Shown here piece by piece: positions 22,793 to 29,876 of a stretch of DNA of 33,646 bases (the stretch's first letter is position 1; each line of letters opens with the position of its first letter). The notes under the pieces are model-generated. The model made no database searches. It saw nothing but the letters and a program-made list of their open reading frames with translations, and was not told where the DNA came from. The stretch covers positions 1 to 33,646 of the forward strand of contig JAFYXO010000013.1 in NCBI GenBank assembly GCA_017546125.1, in the 5' to 3' direction. Origin of the DNA: Bacteroidales bacterium (GTDB taxonomy: Bacteria; Bacteroidota; Bacteroidia; Bacteroidales; UBA932). Both the position numbers and the translations under genes were made by a program.

Positions 22793-24400
22793 ATGAAAAG
22801 AATTATATCTGTTTTATTTGTAATTGCTCTATCATTGCCACTTGTGGCACAAGTCAATAGAGAGCTCTCCAAGCAGGCCAACAAATTTGGGCAGGCCCTA
22901 TATTATATTGACCATTTTTATTTGGATACCGTCAATGCTTCAAAGGCGGTAGATGCTGCTATTACCGCTACCCTCAAGCAGTTGGACCCGCACTCCTCAT
23001 ATATATCGAAAGAGGATGTGGAGGCGATGAATGAGCCTCTTGAAGCTGAATTTGAGGGAATTGGTGTAGAGTTTGCCATTATCAACGATACCCTTACTGT
23101 CCAGGCTCCGGTGGCCGGAGGTCCATCTGAGAAGGTGGGAATCCGCACAGGGGATAAAATCGTGCTGGTGGATGGTGAGAATATTGCCGGTGTGCAGATT
23201 ACAAATGAGAAGGTATACAAATATTTAAGGGGAAAGAAGGGGACTAAAGTCCAATTGGGGATTGTTCGTAGAGATGTCAAAGAGGTGTTGAATTTTACCG
23301 TGGTGAGGGACAAGATCCCTTTGCACTCCGTGGATGCGGTCTATGAGCCGGTAAAAGGGTGCCTGTATATAAAATTGAGCAGATTTGCAGCTACCTCTTA
23401 CGATGAGATTATGAGCGCCTTCGAGCAGCATAAAGGGGTCAGCAGTGTGATACTTGATCTCAGAGGAAATGCCGGAGGGTACCTACATATTGCGATAGCG
23501 ATTGCTAATGAGTTCCTGCTCCTGGACCAGCTTATAGTCTATACCGAGGGGAGAAATGTCAATAGCATCAAAGAGTTTGCAGATGGCAAAGGGGTATTCC
23601 AGAATGGTCCATTGGTGGTTCTTGTCGATGAGAATTCGGCTTCAGCCAGTGAAATTGTCTCAGGTGCAGTTCAGGATCAGGACAGAGGTGTGGTCGTAGG
23701 ACGCAGAACTTTTGGTAAAGGGCTAGTCCAACAGATGTTGCCGTTGTCTGACGGCTCCCAATTGCGTCTGACTGTAGCGAGATATCATACCCCTTCGGGC
23801 AGGGTAATTCAGGCTCCGTATGAGGAGGGGCAAAGGGAGAAATATTATGAGCAGTTCAATCAGAGGTTTGCGCACGGAGAGTCGTTTAGCCGTGACAGTA
23901 TCCAGCTCCCAGATTCGTTGAAGTATAATACTTTAATGACCAAAAGGACTGTTTATGGAGGTGGTGGAATCATGCCCGATATTTTTGTTCCACAGGATAC
24001 CTCTTTCTATACACCATATTATGGTCATCTGCTCAGAAATGGAGTGGTGCAGGAGTATACAAACAAGGTGGTGGATCAGAAGAGGGATTACTGGCTCAAA
24101 AAGTACCACTCTGCAGATCATTTCGTCAAATCCTTCGAGGTGGATGACGAGTTGTTTGACGGGCTTGTTTCAGCTGCCAAGGATCGTGGTATCCAGCCTG
24201 TAGAGGAGGAGATAAAAGTGTCACGACCTACATTGGAAAATTATATCAAAGCGTTGATTGCAAGTTCTCTATACGATAGAGTCTACTTCTATAAAGTGCT
24301 GCATAAGGGTGGGGATGATGAGTTGGATAAGGCATTGGAAATAGTAAATAACTGGGGTAAATATTCAAAAGAATTGAATCTATATGAAAACAATGAGTAA
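22793..24400 (+). CDS. S41-family C-terminal processing peptidase (PDZ domain)
   Basis: This 535-residue periplasmic protease has a signal peptide (residues 1-19, ending LPLVAQ), a PDZ domain (about 85-170) and an S41 catalytic domain. The serine nucleophile is within NSASASE (281-287) and the catalytic Lys is in FGKGLVQQ (Lys309). CTP/Prc proteases cut proteins at their C-termini and often regulate peptidoglycan hydrolases. The region after about 350 is a C-terminal domain with no motif I recognise. The start is 3 bases after rnz; the 3' end overlaps the next gene by 17 bases. Confidence 0.92.
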   Translation: MKRIISVLFVIALSLPLVAQVNRELSKQANKFGQALYYIDHFYLDTVNASKAVDAAITATLKQLDPHSSYISKEDVEAMNEPLEAEFEGIGVEFAIINDTLTVQAPVAGGPSEKVGIRTGDKIVLVDGENIAGVQITNEKVYKYLRGKKGTKVQLGIVRRDVKEVLNFTVVRDKIPLHSVDAVYEPVKGCLYIKLSRFAATSYDEIMSAFEQHKGVSSVILDLRGNAGGYLHIAIAIANEFLLLDQLIVYTEGRNVNSIKEFADGKGVFQNGPLVVLVDENSASASEIVSGAVQDQDRGVVVGRRTFGKGLVQQMLPLSDGSQLRLTVARYHTPSGRVIQAPYEEGQREKYYEQFNQRFAHGESFSRDSIQLPDSLKYNTLMTKRTVYGGGGIMPDIFVPQDTSFYTPYYGHLLRNGVVQEYTNKVVDQKRDYWLKKYHSADHFVKSFEVDDELFDGLVSAAKDRGIQPVEEEIKVSRPTLENYIKALIASSLYDRVYFYKVLHKGGDDELDKALEIVNNWGKYSKELNLYENNE

Positions 24401-25448
24401 ATTTTTGGTTGTATTGGCAGTGGGTATTCTTGCCTTTAGCTGCTATGCATTGGACGGACAAAGCAAGAAGGAGGTTAAGCAATATAAGAAGGCGCTGAAG
24501 TCTGGTACAGTGGAGAGTTTTGAGGCGTTTCTGGCAAAATTTCCCAATTCGGTTCTCTCTGAGAAGGTGGTCCATCTGATTGATTCTATCCATTTCTCAG
24601 CGGTAAATACCGATGATATCTCATCATGTGCCGCATTCCTGTCGCAGTACCCTTCATCAGAATATTACGATATGCTGGATGGCAAGATTAAGGAGATGGC
24701 GATGAATCAGAGGTATATTCAGGATATCTCCCTCTCTTCTGTCAGAATCGTGAAGGAGTTTGAGAATTATGAGTTCTCAGGAAAGAATTACTATTTCTAC
24801 ATATTTGAGAATGTGGCTCCTGAAGTGTCTGAAGATTTGAAACCTGGTGACAAATGTGAGTATGTGGTCAACCTTTTGGACAAGACCAATGGACTTATCC
24901 ATTCATCGATGTTCAGTGGTAAGGTTATCGCTGCGGATAATGGGCTGGGTTATATGATAGAGGGTGACTATATGGATGAAGGTGCAGCCGGTGGCTATGT
25001 GTTGCCTGAGGCAATACACCTTTTGAGCCTTCTGAAAGATACAGATTTTCTACTCCCTATCTCAGAAGGTGATGTGATGACCGATCAGGCTCTCGATTGG
25101 TGGTTGAAAAACAATCCTGCAAAAGCAAAGAGATTGAAATTCGGACTGTTGCCTGAAGAGAGCTCTATCGTGCAGATGTTTAAGGGCTCCAAGGAGTTTG
25201 AATCGAAGGGGGGGTATAAAGTGGCCCAATTCAATATCAGAGGGTATACAGTCATTGCTGCGTACCAGAGCTCTTCAAATCAGTATATGCTTGTCTGGGC
25301 AGAGCCCATATGCAAAGACAAGAAGAAGGATCCTCTGTTGAATACAATCTATTTTGAGAACAATACCTCTCTGGTCCTATACTATTATCACGGAAGGACC
25401 ACTTATAAAGTGAGGATCAATATGGCAAATAAGACTATCTCGCGATAG
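24384..25448 (+). CDS. Uncharacterised secreted protein
   Basis: I do not recognise this 354-residue protein. It has a signal peptide (hydrophobic residues about 6-19; cleavage or a lipobox-like LAFSC end near Cys20). Residues 25-110 look helical and contain two similar 'SFEAFLAKFPNS' and 'SCAAFLSQYPSS' units, suggestive of tetratricopeptide-like repeats. The remainder looks beta-rich. It overlaps the S41 protease by 17 bases, so co-translation and a shared envelope role are likely. ATG codons at 24384 and 24393 are both possible. The stop codon lies inside the terminator hairpin. Confidence 0.75.
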   Translation: MKTMSKFLVVLAVGILAFSCYALDGQSKKEVKQYKKALKSGTVESFEAFLAKFPNSVLSEKVVHLIDSIHFSAVNTDDISSCAAFLSQYPSSEYYDMLDGKIKEMAMNQRYIQDISLSSVRIVKEFENYEFSGKNYYFYIFENVAPEVSEDLKPGDKCEYVVNLLDKTNGLIHSSMFSGKVIAADNGLGYMIEGDYMDEGAAGGYVLPEAIHLLSLLKDTDFLLPISEGDVMTDQALDWWLKNNPAKAKRLKFGLLPEESSIVQMFKGSKEFESKGGYKVAQFNIRGYTVIAAYQSSSNQYMLVWAEPICKDKKKDPLLNTIYFENNTSLVLYYYHGRTTYKVRINMANKTISR

Positions 25449-25460
25449 TCTTATTTTTTT
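25428..25460 (+). terminator. Terminator spanning the stop codon of the unknown secreted protein
   Basis: AATAAGACTATC (25428-25439) pairs perfectly with GATAGTCTTATT (25444-25455) around a 4-base loop, followed by a T run. The TAG stop codon of the plus-strand gene (25446-25448) is within the right arm. The minus-strand cdd gene ends at its edge. Confidence 0.88.
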
Positions 25461-25938
25461 AGATCAGATTGTCGAACATGAAGGGCATTATAGAGGATAC
25501 CCCTTCAAATACCTGCACCGCCCTTGATGAACCAATTATGATGGTTATGGGAGCTTGTGCGATATTCTCATATTCAGCCATAACCTGTCTGCATGCTCCG
25601 CAAGGGTATGTGATGGTAGGGAGCATATTGCCCGAAGGGTCTACCGCTGTGAGGGCTATAGCCTCCATTTTTGCCTCCGGATGTAGGGTGTGGGCGGAGA
25701 ACATTGCTGTCCTTTCTGCGCATAAGCCGGACGGATATGCCGCATTCTCCTGATTGGCCCCGATAATTACCTTGCCATTGGTAAGTCTGACAGCAGCACC
25801 CACTCTGAATTTGGAGTATGGGGCATATGCACCTTTGGTGGCATCAATTGCGCTCTGAAGGAGCTCTTTCTCTGCTGCAGGAAGTTCGTCAATATTGTTG
25901 TATTCTTTATATTCTATAGATATGCTTTTATTCTCCAT
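25459..25938 (-). CDS. cdd: Cytidine deaminase
   Basis: This 159-residue enzyme deaminates cytidine and deoxycytidine to uridines in pyrimidine salvage. Zinc-binding and catalytic motifs are CAERTA (Cys73, proton-shuttling Glu75) and PCGACRQ (Cys113, Cys116). YSKFRVGAA and NQENAAYPSGLC are the usual substrate-binding blocks. The homotetrameric short form is expected from length. The start region on the minus strand contains TATATTTG as a likely -7 element. Confidence 0.95.
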   Translation of the reverse strand: MENKSISIEYKEYNNIDELPAAEKELLQSAIDATKGAYAPYSKFRVGAAVRLTNGKVIIGANQENAAYPSGLCAERTAMFSAHTLHPEAKMEAIALTAVDPSGNMLPTITYPCGACRQVMAEYENIAQAPITIIIGSSRAVQVFEGVSSIMPFMFDNLI

Positions 25939-26023
25939 TGAGGTGTTTTTTTATTATGACAAATATAGTAATTATTAAATTAAATGGTACTTTTGGCTAT
26001 ATTTGCAATGATTATTTGAGAAT

Positions 26024-27019
26024 ATGAAGAAGCTACTCGTTTTATCTATATTATTAGGTACCATACTTACATCCAGTGTTTTTGCGCAGAAGGCTCAGAG
26101 CCGTCTGGATTATATTGCAAAGTACAAGGATATCGCCATAAAAAACATGAAGAGTCATGGTATCCCCGCCAGTATCACATTGGCCCAGGGATGCCTCGAA
26201 TCTGGTGATGGCCTCTCTGATCTGGCGGTCAAAGCCAATAACCACTTCGGTATCAAATGCCACAAGGATTGGACCGGACCTACATACTATAAAAAGGATG
26301 ATGATCCGGGGAAGTCATGTTTCAGGAAGTACAAAAAAGCAGAGGAGTCGTATAAGGACCACTCCGATTTTCTTCGATATAGGGACAGGTATGCCTTTCT
26401 TTTTGATCTGGAGGTTACAGACTATAAGGGGTGGGCTCACGGCTTGAAAAAGGCGGGTTATGCTACGAATCCCCAGTACCCCCAACTTCTGATAAAGATT
26501 ATCGAGGATTATGAATTATACAAGTATGACTTGTTGACCGGTAAGGTGGAAAACAATAATATGGTAGTGGAATCAAAAGCAAATGTTGTCCCACCAAGCC
26601 CCTCTAAATTGGAAGCTGTCAAGAGGTTGATCCCTACACAGAATTCTATCTGGTACAAATATTCACAGAACAGACCTCTTTATGTAAGAAATGGTGTGAC
26701 ATACGTGGTGGCAAATGGTGGTGATACCTATGCTTCCATTGCCAAGGAGTATAACCTATTTACCAAGGAGCTTTTGAGGTTCAATGATTTAAAGGAGGAC
26801 AGGGAGATAGCAGCAGGCACAGTGGTATATCTTGAAAAGAAGAAAAAGAGTGCTCCGAAATATCTTGATTGCCATATTGCAGAGGAGGGGGATAATTTCT
26901 ACGATTTGTCACAGCGTTATGCGGTAAGGTTGAATATGCTTATGAAGTATAACCGTAAAAAATCTGTCAATGATATCTCAAAGGATGATGTCATTTATTT
27001 GAGAAAACAGAAAAAGTAG
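26024..27019 (+). CDS. GH73-type glucosaminidase with two LysM repeats
   Basis: This 331-residue exported protein has a signal peptide (residues 1-21, ending VFAQ), then a mannosyl-glycoprotein endo-beta-N-acetylglucosaminidase domain (about 27-165). The catalytic Glu59 is in TLAQGCLESGDG, followed by NNHFGIKC and the YATNPQYPQLLIKII end block. Two LysM modules follow (about 223-282 and 283-331), which bind peptidoglycan. It cuts the glycan strand between GlcNAc and MurNAc. mltG follows four bases later, so the two wall enzymes are probably co-expressed. Confidence 0.92.
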   Translation: MKKLLVLSILLGTILTSSVFAQKAQSRLDYIAKYKDIAIKNMKSHGIPASITLAQGCLESGDGLSDLAVKANNHFGIKCHKDWTGPTYYKKDDDPGKSCFRKYKKAEESYKDHSDFLRYRDRYAFLFDLEVTDYKGWAHGLKKAGYATNPQYPQLLIKIIEDYELYKYDLLTGKVENNNMVVESKANVVPPSPSKLEAVKRLIPTQNSIWYKYSQNRPLYVRNGVTYVVANGGDTYASIAKEYNLFTKELLRFNDLKEDREIAAGTVVYLEKKKKSAPKYLDCHIAEEGDNFYDLSQRYAVRLNMLMKYNRKKSVNDISKDDVIYLRKQKK

Positions 27020-27023
27020 TGGT

Positions 27024-28091
27024 ATGAGTTTTTTGACGCAATATAAGAAACAGTTGTGCTCTGTAGGTGCTATTCTCATTTTGGTACTTGTAGGGGGCTT
27101 TGGTGGTGCTTATGGTGCATATTGGTGCAAATATAAAAGGTCCAATGTGCTGGAGGATGGAGTGGTAAAGATCTACCGCAGCTATGACTATGGTGAGTTT
27201 ATGGATACCCTCAAAGCTTCATGTTCCTTCAGAAACTGGAAGAGCTTTGAAAAGGCGGCTTCTTCCAGGGAATTGGAGAAATATGTGAAGCCGGGGAGAT
27301 ATGAGCTTAAAAAAGGGATGTCCAACCAGGAGATAATCAGAATGGTGGCAAATGGGTGGCAAACCCCTATGAAAATGGCGTTCAGAGGGTATGTGAGAAA
27401 ATTGGACAAATTGGCATACGCATTCTCCTGCTGGTTTGAAGCCGATTCAGCAGCCTTTGCGGAAGTGCTAAATGATAAAGCCCTTATCGATAGTTTGGGG
27501 TTCAAGCCTGAGACATTTATAGGGATGTTTATCCCAAATACATACGAATTCTATTGGACTACATCTCCTGAAAATGTGGTCTTGAGGTTCAAAAAGGAGT
27601 ATGACGCGTTCTGGAACCAGGAGAGGCTTGCAAAGGCCAAGGCGATGAAGTTTACGCCGTCACAAGTCTCTACGCTGGCATCTATTGTAGCTGAGGAGAC
27701 AAATGCTCCGGGTGAATGGCCAAAGATAGCGGGTGTATATATGAACAGATTAAAGAAGGGGATGCCTCTGCAGGCTTGCCCCACTGTAAAATATGTCTTC
27801 ATCGAGTCTGAACCCAATATGACGAGGATTCTTAACAGACACCTTAAGGTTAATTCCCCCTACAATACATACAAGAACAAGGGGTTGCCCCCAGGGCCTA
27901 TTACAATAGCACCACCGGCGGTATTGGATGCGGTGCTTAATTATGAGAAGACAGATTACCTTTATTTCTGCGCCAAACCTGAGTTTGATGGTACGCATAA
28001 CTTTGCGAAGACATACAGTCAGCATATGAAACACTCTGCAGCCTACAACAAAGCGTATAAGGAGTGGCTCAAACGAAAAAAAACAAGTTAG
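27024..28091 (+). CDS. mltG: Endolytic murein transglycosylase MltG
   Basis: This 355-residue protein has one N-terminal membrane helix (about 12-34) and a periplasmic YceG domain. MltG cuts nascent glycan strands and so sets their length. The key region is SIVAEETNAPGEW (catalytic Glu225 by alignment to E. coli Glu218), then IAGVYMNRLKKGMPLQACPT and SPYNTYKNKGLPPGPI. The family more often has LQTDPT where this has LQACPT. It ends before a repeat-rich gap. Confidence 0.94.
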   Translation: MSFLTQYKKQLCSVGAILILVLVGGFGGAYGAYWCKYKRSNVLEDGVVKIYRSYDYGEFMDTLKASCSFRNWKSFEKAASSRELEKYVKPGRYELKKGMSNQEIIRMVANGWQTPMKMAFRGYVRKLDKLAYAFSCWFEADSAAFAEVLNDKALIDSLGFKPETFIGMFIPNTYEFYWTTSPENVVLRFKKEYDAFWNQERLAKAKAMKFTPSQVSTLASIVAEETNAPGEWPKIAGVYMNRLKKGMPLQACPTVKYVFIESEPNMTRILNRHLKVNSPYNTYKNKGLPPGPITIAPPAVLDAVLNYEKTDYLYFCAKPEFDGTHNFAKTYSQHMKHSAAYNKAYKEWLKRKKTS

Positions 28092-28109
28092 GGTGATAGC
28101 AAAAGCTTT

Positions 28110-28161
28110 CCGGAGCGAAGCGACTTAGCCCTCCCCCTGGGGGGAGGGTTGGGAGGGGAAA
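28110..28161 (+). repeat. GC-rich intergenic repeat, copy 3
   Basis: This copy begins CCGGAGCGAAGCGACTTAG and continues into a C-rich/G-rich palindrome and GGTTGGGAGGGG. It is about 90 percent identical to copy 4 (28187-28240), which follows after a 25-base spacer, and shares the GGAG-GAAGCGACT core with copies 1 and 2. Confidence 0.85.
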
Positions 28162-28186
28162 ACTGGCAGATAGCAGAATCAGAGAC

Positions 28187-28240
28187 CCGGAGCGAAGCGA
28201 CCTAGCCCTCACCCTCGGGGGAGGGTTGGGAGGGGGGAAA
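28187..28240 (+). repeat. GC-rich intergenic repeat, copy 4
   Basis: This is a direct repeat of copy 3 with a few substitutions (CGACCTAG for CGACTTAG, CTCACCCTC for CTCCCCCTG). It ends nine bases before the SRP RNA 3' end. Confidence 0.85.
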
Positions 28241-28248
28241 TAAAAAAA

Positions 28249-28346
28249 GGGTAAGCTTGATACATCGCACCGCTACAACCTTTGTACCCTTGCTGCCTTC
28301 CGGCCCTGGGGGAGTTAAAAGGGAGCTGGTCGTGTATGACTTACCC
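28249..28346 (-). ncRNA. ffs: Signal recognition particle RNA (4.5S type)
   Basis: Read on the minus strand, the apical domain has the invariant GGGCCGGAAGGCAGCAAGGG, the Ffh-binding region with its GGAA tetraloop. The ends pair (GGGTAAG at the 5' end with CTTACCC at the 3' end), giving a small RNA of about 98 nt without an Alu domain. A T run follows on the minus strand. It directs Ffh-dependent insertion of membrane proteins. Confidence 0.95.
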
Positions 28347-28351
28347 GAATG

Positions 28352-28381
28352 CAAAGGTATGCATTTTTATTGAAAAAACAA
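28352..28381 (-). promoter_or_regulatory. Promoter of the SRP RNA gene
   Basis: On the minus strand TTG (CAA at 28379-28381), a 19-base spacer, and TACCTTTG (28352-28359) match consensus. The transcript would start at about 28346, the first paired base of the RNA. The -33 element is 2 bases from the divergent mnmA start codon. Confidence 0.8.
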
Positions 28382-28383
28382 GA

Positions 28384-29775
28384 ATGATGAAAAGTAAAAT
28401 TAGAATTGCCGTAGGACTGTCGGGAGGAGTAGATTCCTCAGTGGCAGCATTGCTGCTGAAAAAGGCTGGATATGACGTGTTTGCACTGTTTATGCAGAAC
28501 TGGCACGATACCACAGGAACATTGCATGGAGACTGTGAGTGGGAGGAGGATTTGAGTGTTGCCAGGATGGTGGCCAAAAAGCTCGATATCCCATTCCATT
28601 TTGTGGATCTTTCGGGTGTTTACCGTCAGAGGGTGGTCGATTATATGTTTGCGGAGTATGAGAAGGGGAGGACCCCAAATCCCGATGTTCTGTGTAATAG
28701 CGAGATAAAATTTGACGCATTTCTCAAGTGTGCAGAGGAGCTTGGGGCTGATTATGTGGCCACAGGGCACTATTGCCGCAAGGCGTTGGTGAGAAAATCA
28801 ACCCAGGAGGCGATTCCTGTGATGGATGGTGGCGTCCCTTGCGATTTGACCACTGCCGGTGTTGGTGATAGTGATATTGCATACAGAATCATTGCCGGAA
28901 GCGACAATAATAAAGATCAGACCTATTTCTTGTGCCAGCTTACCCAGCAGCAGTTATCCAAGGCTCTTTTCCCTATTGGGGATATTGTGAAGCCTGAGGT
29001 TCGCAGACTGGCTGCAGAGGCGGGTCTTCCGAGTGCGGACAAAAAGGATTCTCAAGGTATCTGTTTTGTGGGAAAAGTGGATCTTCCTGTGTTTCTGCAG
29101 CAGAAATTGACCGCCAAGGATGGAGTGGTGGTGGAGATATTTGAGGATTTCTATAGGGAATTGGAGGGTTATCCTGGATATGGATGGAGAAAGGATGCAG
29201 CTTCCGATATGCATGTGGTGGAATCCGAGGCAAATGGTCTACCGACATCAGAAGTGACATTTGATACAGGGGATTTGAATCTGGATTCATTGTCGCCAGA
29301 TGAATTGGAGGGGGCATTGAGCGCTTTGTCAAAAGTGTACAGATACAAGAAAGGTGACGGTAAGGTCATCGGGAAGCACTTTGGTGCGCAGTTCTTTACC
29401 ATCGGACAACGTAAAGGACTCAATATCGGTGGACATAAAGAGTCTATTTTCGTTATAGATACAAATATAGATGACAACATCATCTATGTGGGAGAGGGGC
29501 ATCATCACCCGGGACTACTCCGTAAAGCCCTCAAAATATCTAAAGATGAGGTGCACTGGATTAGGGAGGATTTGAAAATGAAGGTAGGTGAAAAGAGATC
29601 GTATGCACTCCGTATCCGTTACAGACAGCCGCTTCAGAAAGCTACGCTTTATCAGATGGAAGATTATCTGTATATAGTCTTCAGTGAGCATCAAAGGGGT
29701 ATTTCGGCAGGACAGTTTGCCGTATGGTATGGAGAGGACGGCGAGATGATAGGGAGCGGCGTTATAGATTTGTAA
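28384..29775 (+). CDS. mnmA: tRNA-specific 2-thiouridylase MnmA
   Basis: MnmA puts sulfur on U34 of tRNA-Lys, Glu and Gln. Seen here are the PP-loop SGGVDSS (13-19), FMQNW, the catalytic Cys104 in NPDVLCN, NNKDQTYFL, the second catalytic Cys227 in QGICFVG and FFTIGQRKGLNIGG. At about 463 residues it is longer than the usual ~360. The extra length is an insertion of about 75 residues between Cys227 and the IGQRKGL block and a smaller one after GHYCR. An upstream in-frame extension to 28282 runs through the SRP RNA gene, so I chose ATG 28384 (28387 is an equal alternative). Confidence 0.94.
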   Translation: MMKSKIRIAVGLSGGVDSSVAALLLKKAGYDVFALFMQNWHDTTGTLHGDCEWEEDLSVARMVAKKLDIPFHFVDLSGVYRQRVVDYMFAEYEKGRTPNPDVLCNSEIKFDAFLKCAEELGADYVATGHYCRKALVRKSTQEAIPVMDGGVPCDLTTAGVGDSDIAYRIIAGSDNNKDQTYFLCQLTQQQLSKALFPIGDIVKPEVRRLAAEAGLPSADKKDSQGICFVGKVDLPVFLQQKLTAKDGVVVEIFEDFYRELEGYPGYGWRKDAASDMHVVESEANGLPTSEVTFDTGDLNLDSLSPDELEGALSALSKVYRYKKGDGKVIGKHFGAQFFTIGQRKGLNIGGHKESIFVIDTNIDDNIIYVGEGHHHPGLLRKALKISKDEVHWIREDLKMKVGEKRSYALRIRYRQPLQKATLYQMEDYLYIVFSEHQRGISAGQFAVWYGEDGEMIGSGVIDL

Positions 29776-29834
29776 ATTTTATCGTCACAAACGCGAAGTC
29801 GTGCCATTATATGGAGTCTTTAAGGACTTGACCT

Positions 29835-29865
29835 TTTGTATTCTATTAATTTTGTCATAACTTTG
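29835..29865 (+). promoter_or_regulatory. Promoter of the polysaccharide nucleotide-sugar genes
   Basis: TTTG at 29835-29838, a 19-base spacer and TAACTTTG at 29858-29865 match the consensus closely. The predicted start near 29872 is only about 5 bases before the ATG at 29877. Confidence 0.78.
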
Positions 29866-29876
29866 CGAGAATAACT

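Noticed and set aside
28110-28240. CRISPR array
   Set aside because: Only two adjacent copies exist, they are imperfect and palindromic, and no cas genes are nearby.
28282-28383. N-terminal extension of MnmA by 34 codons
   Set aside because: The extension is the antisense of the SRP RNA gene and its promoter, starts at TTG and has no similarity to MnmA N-termini.
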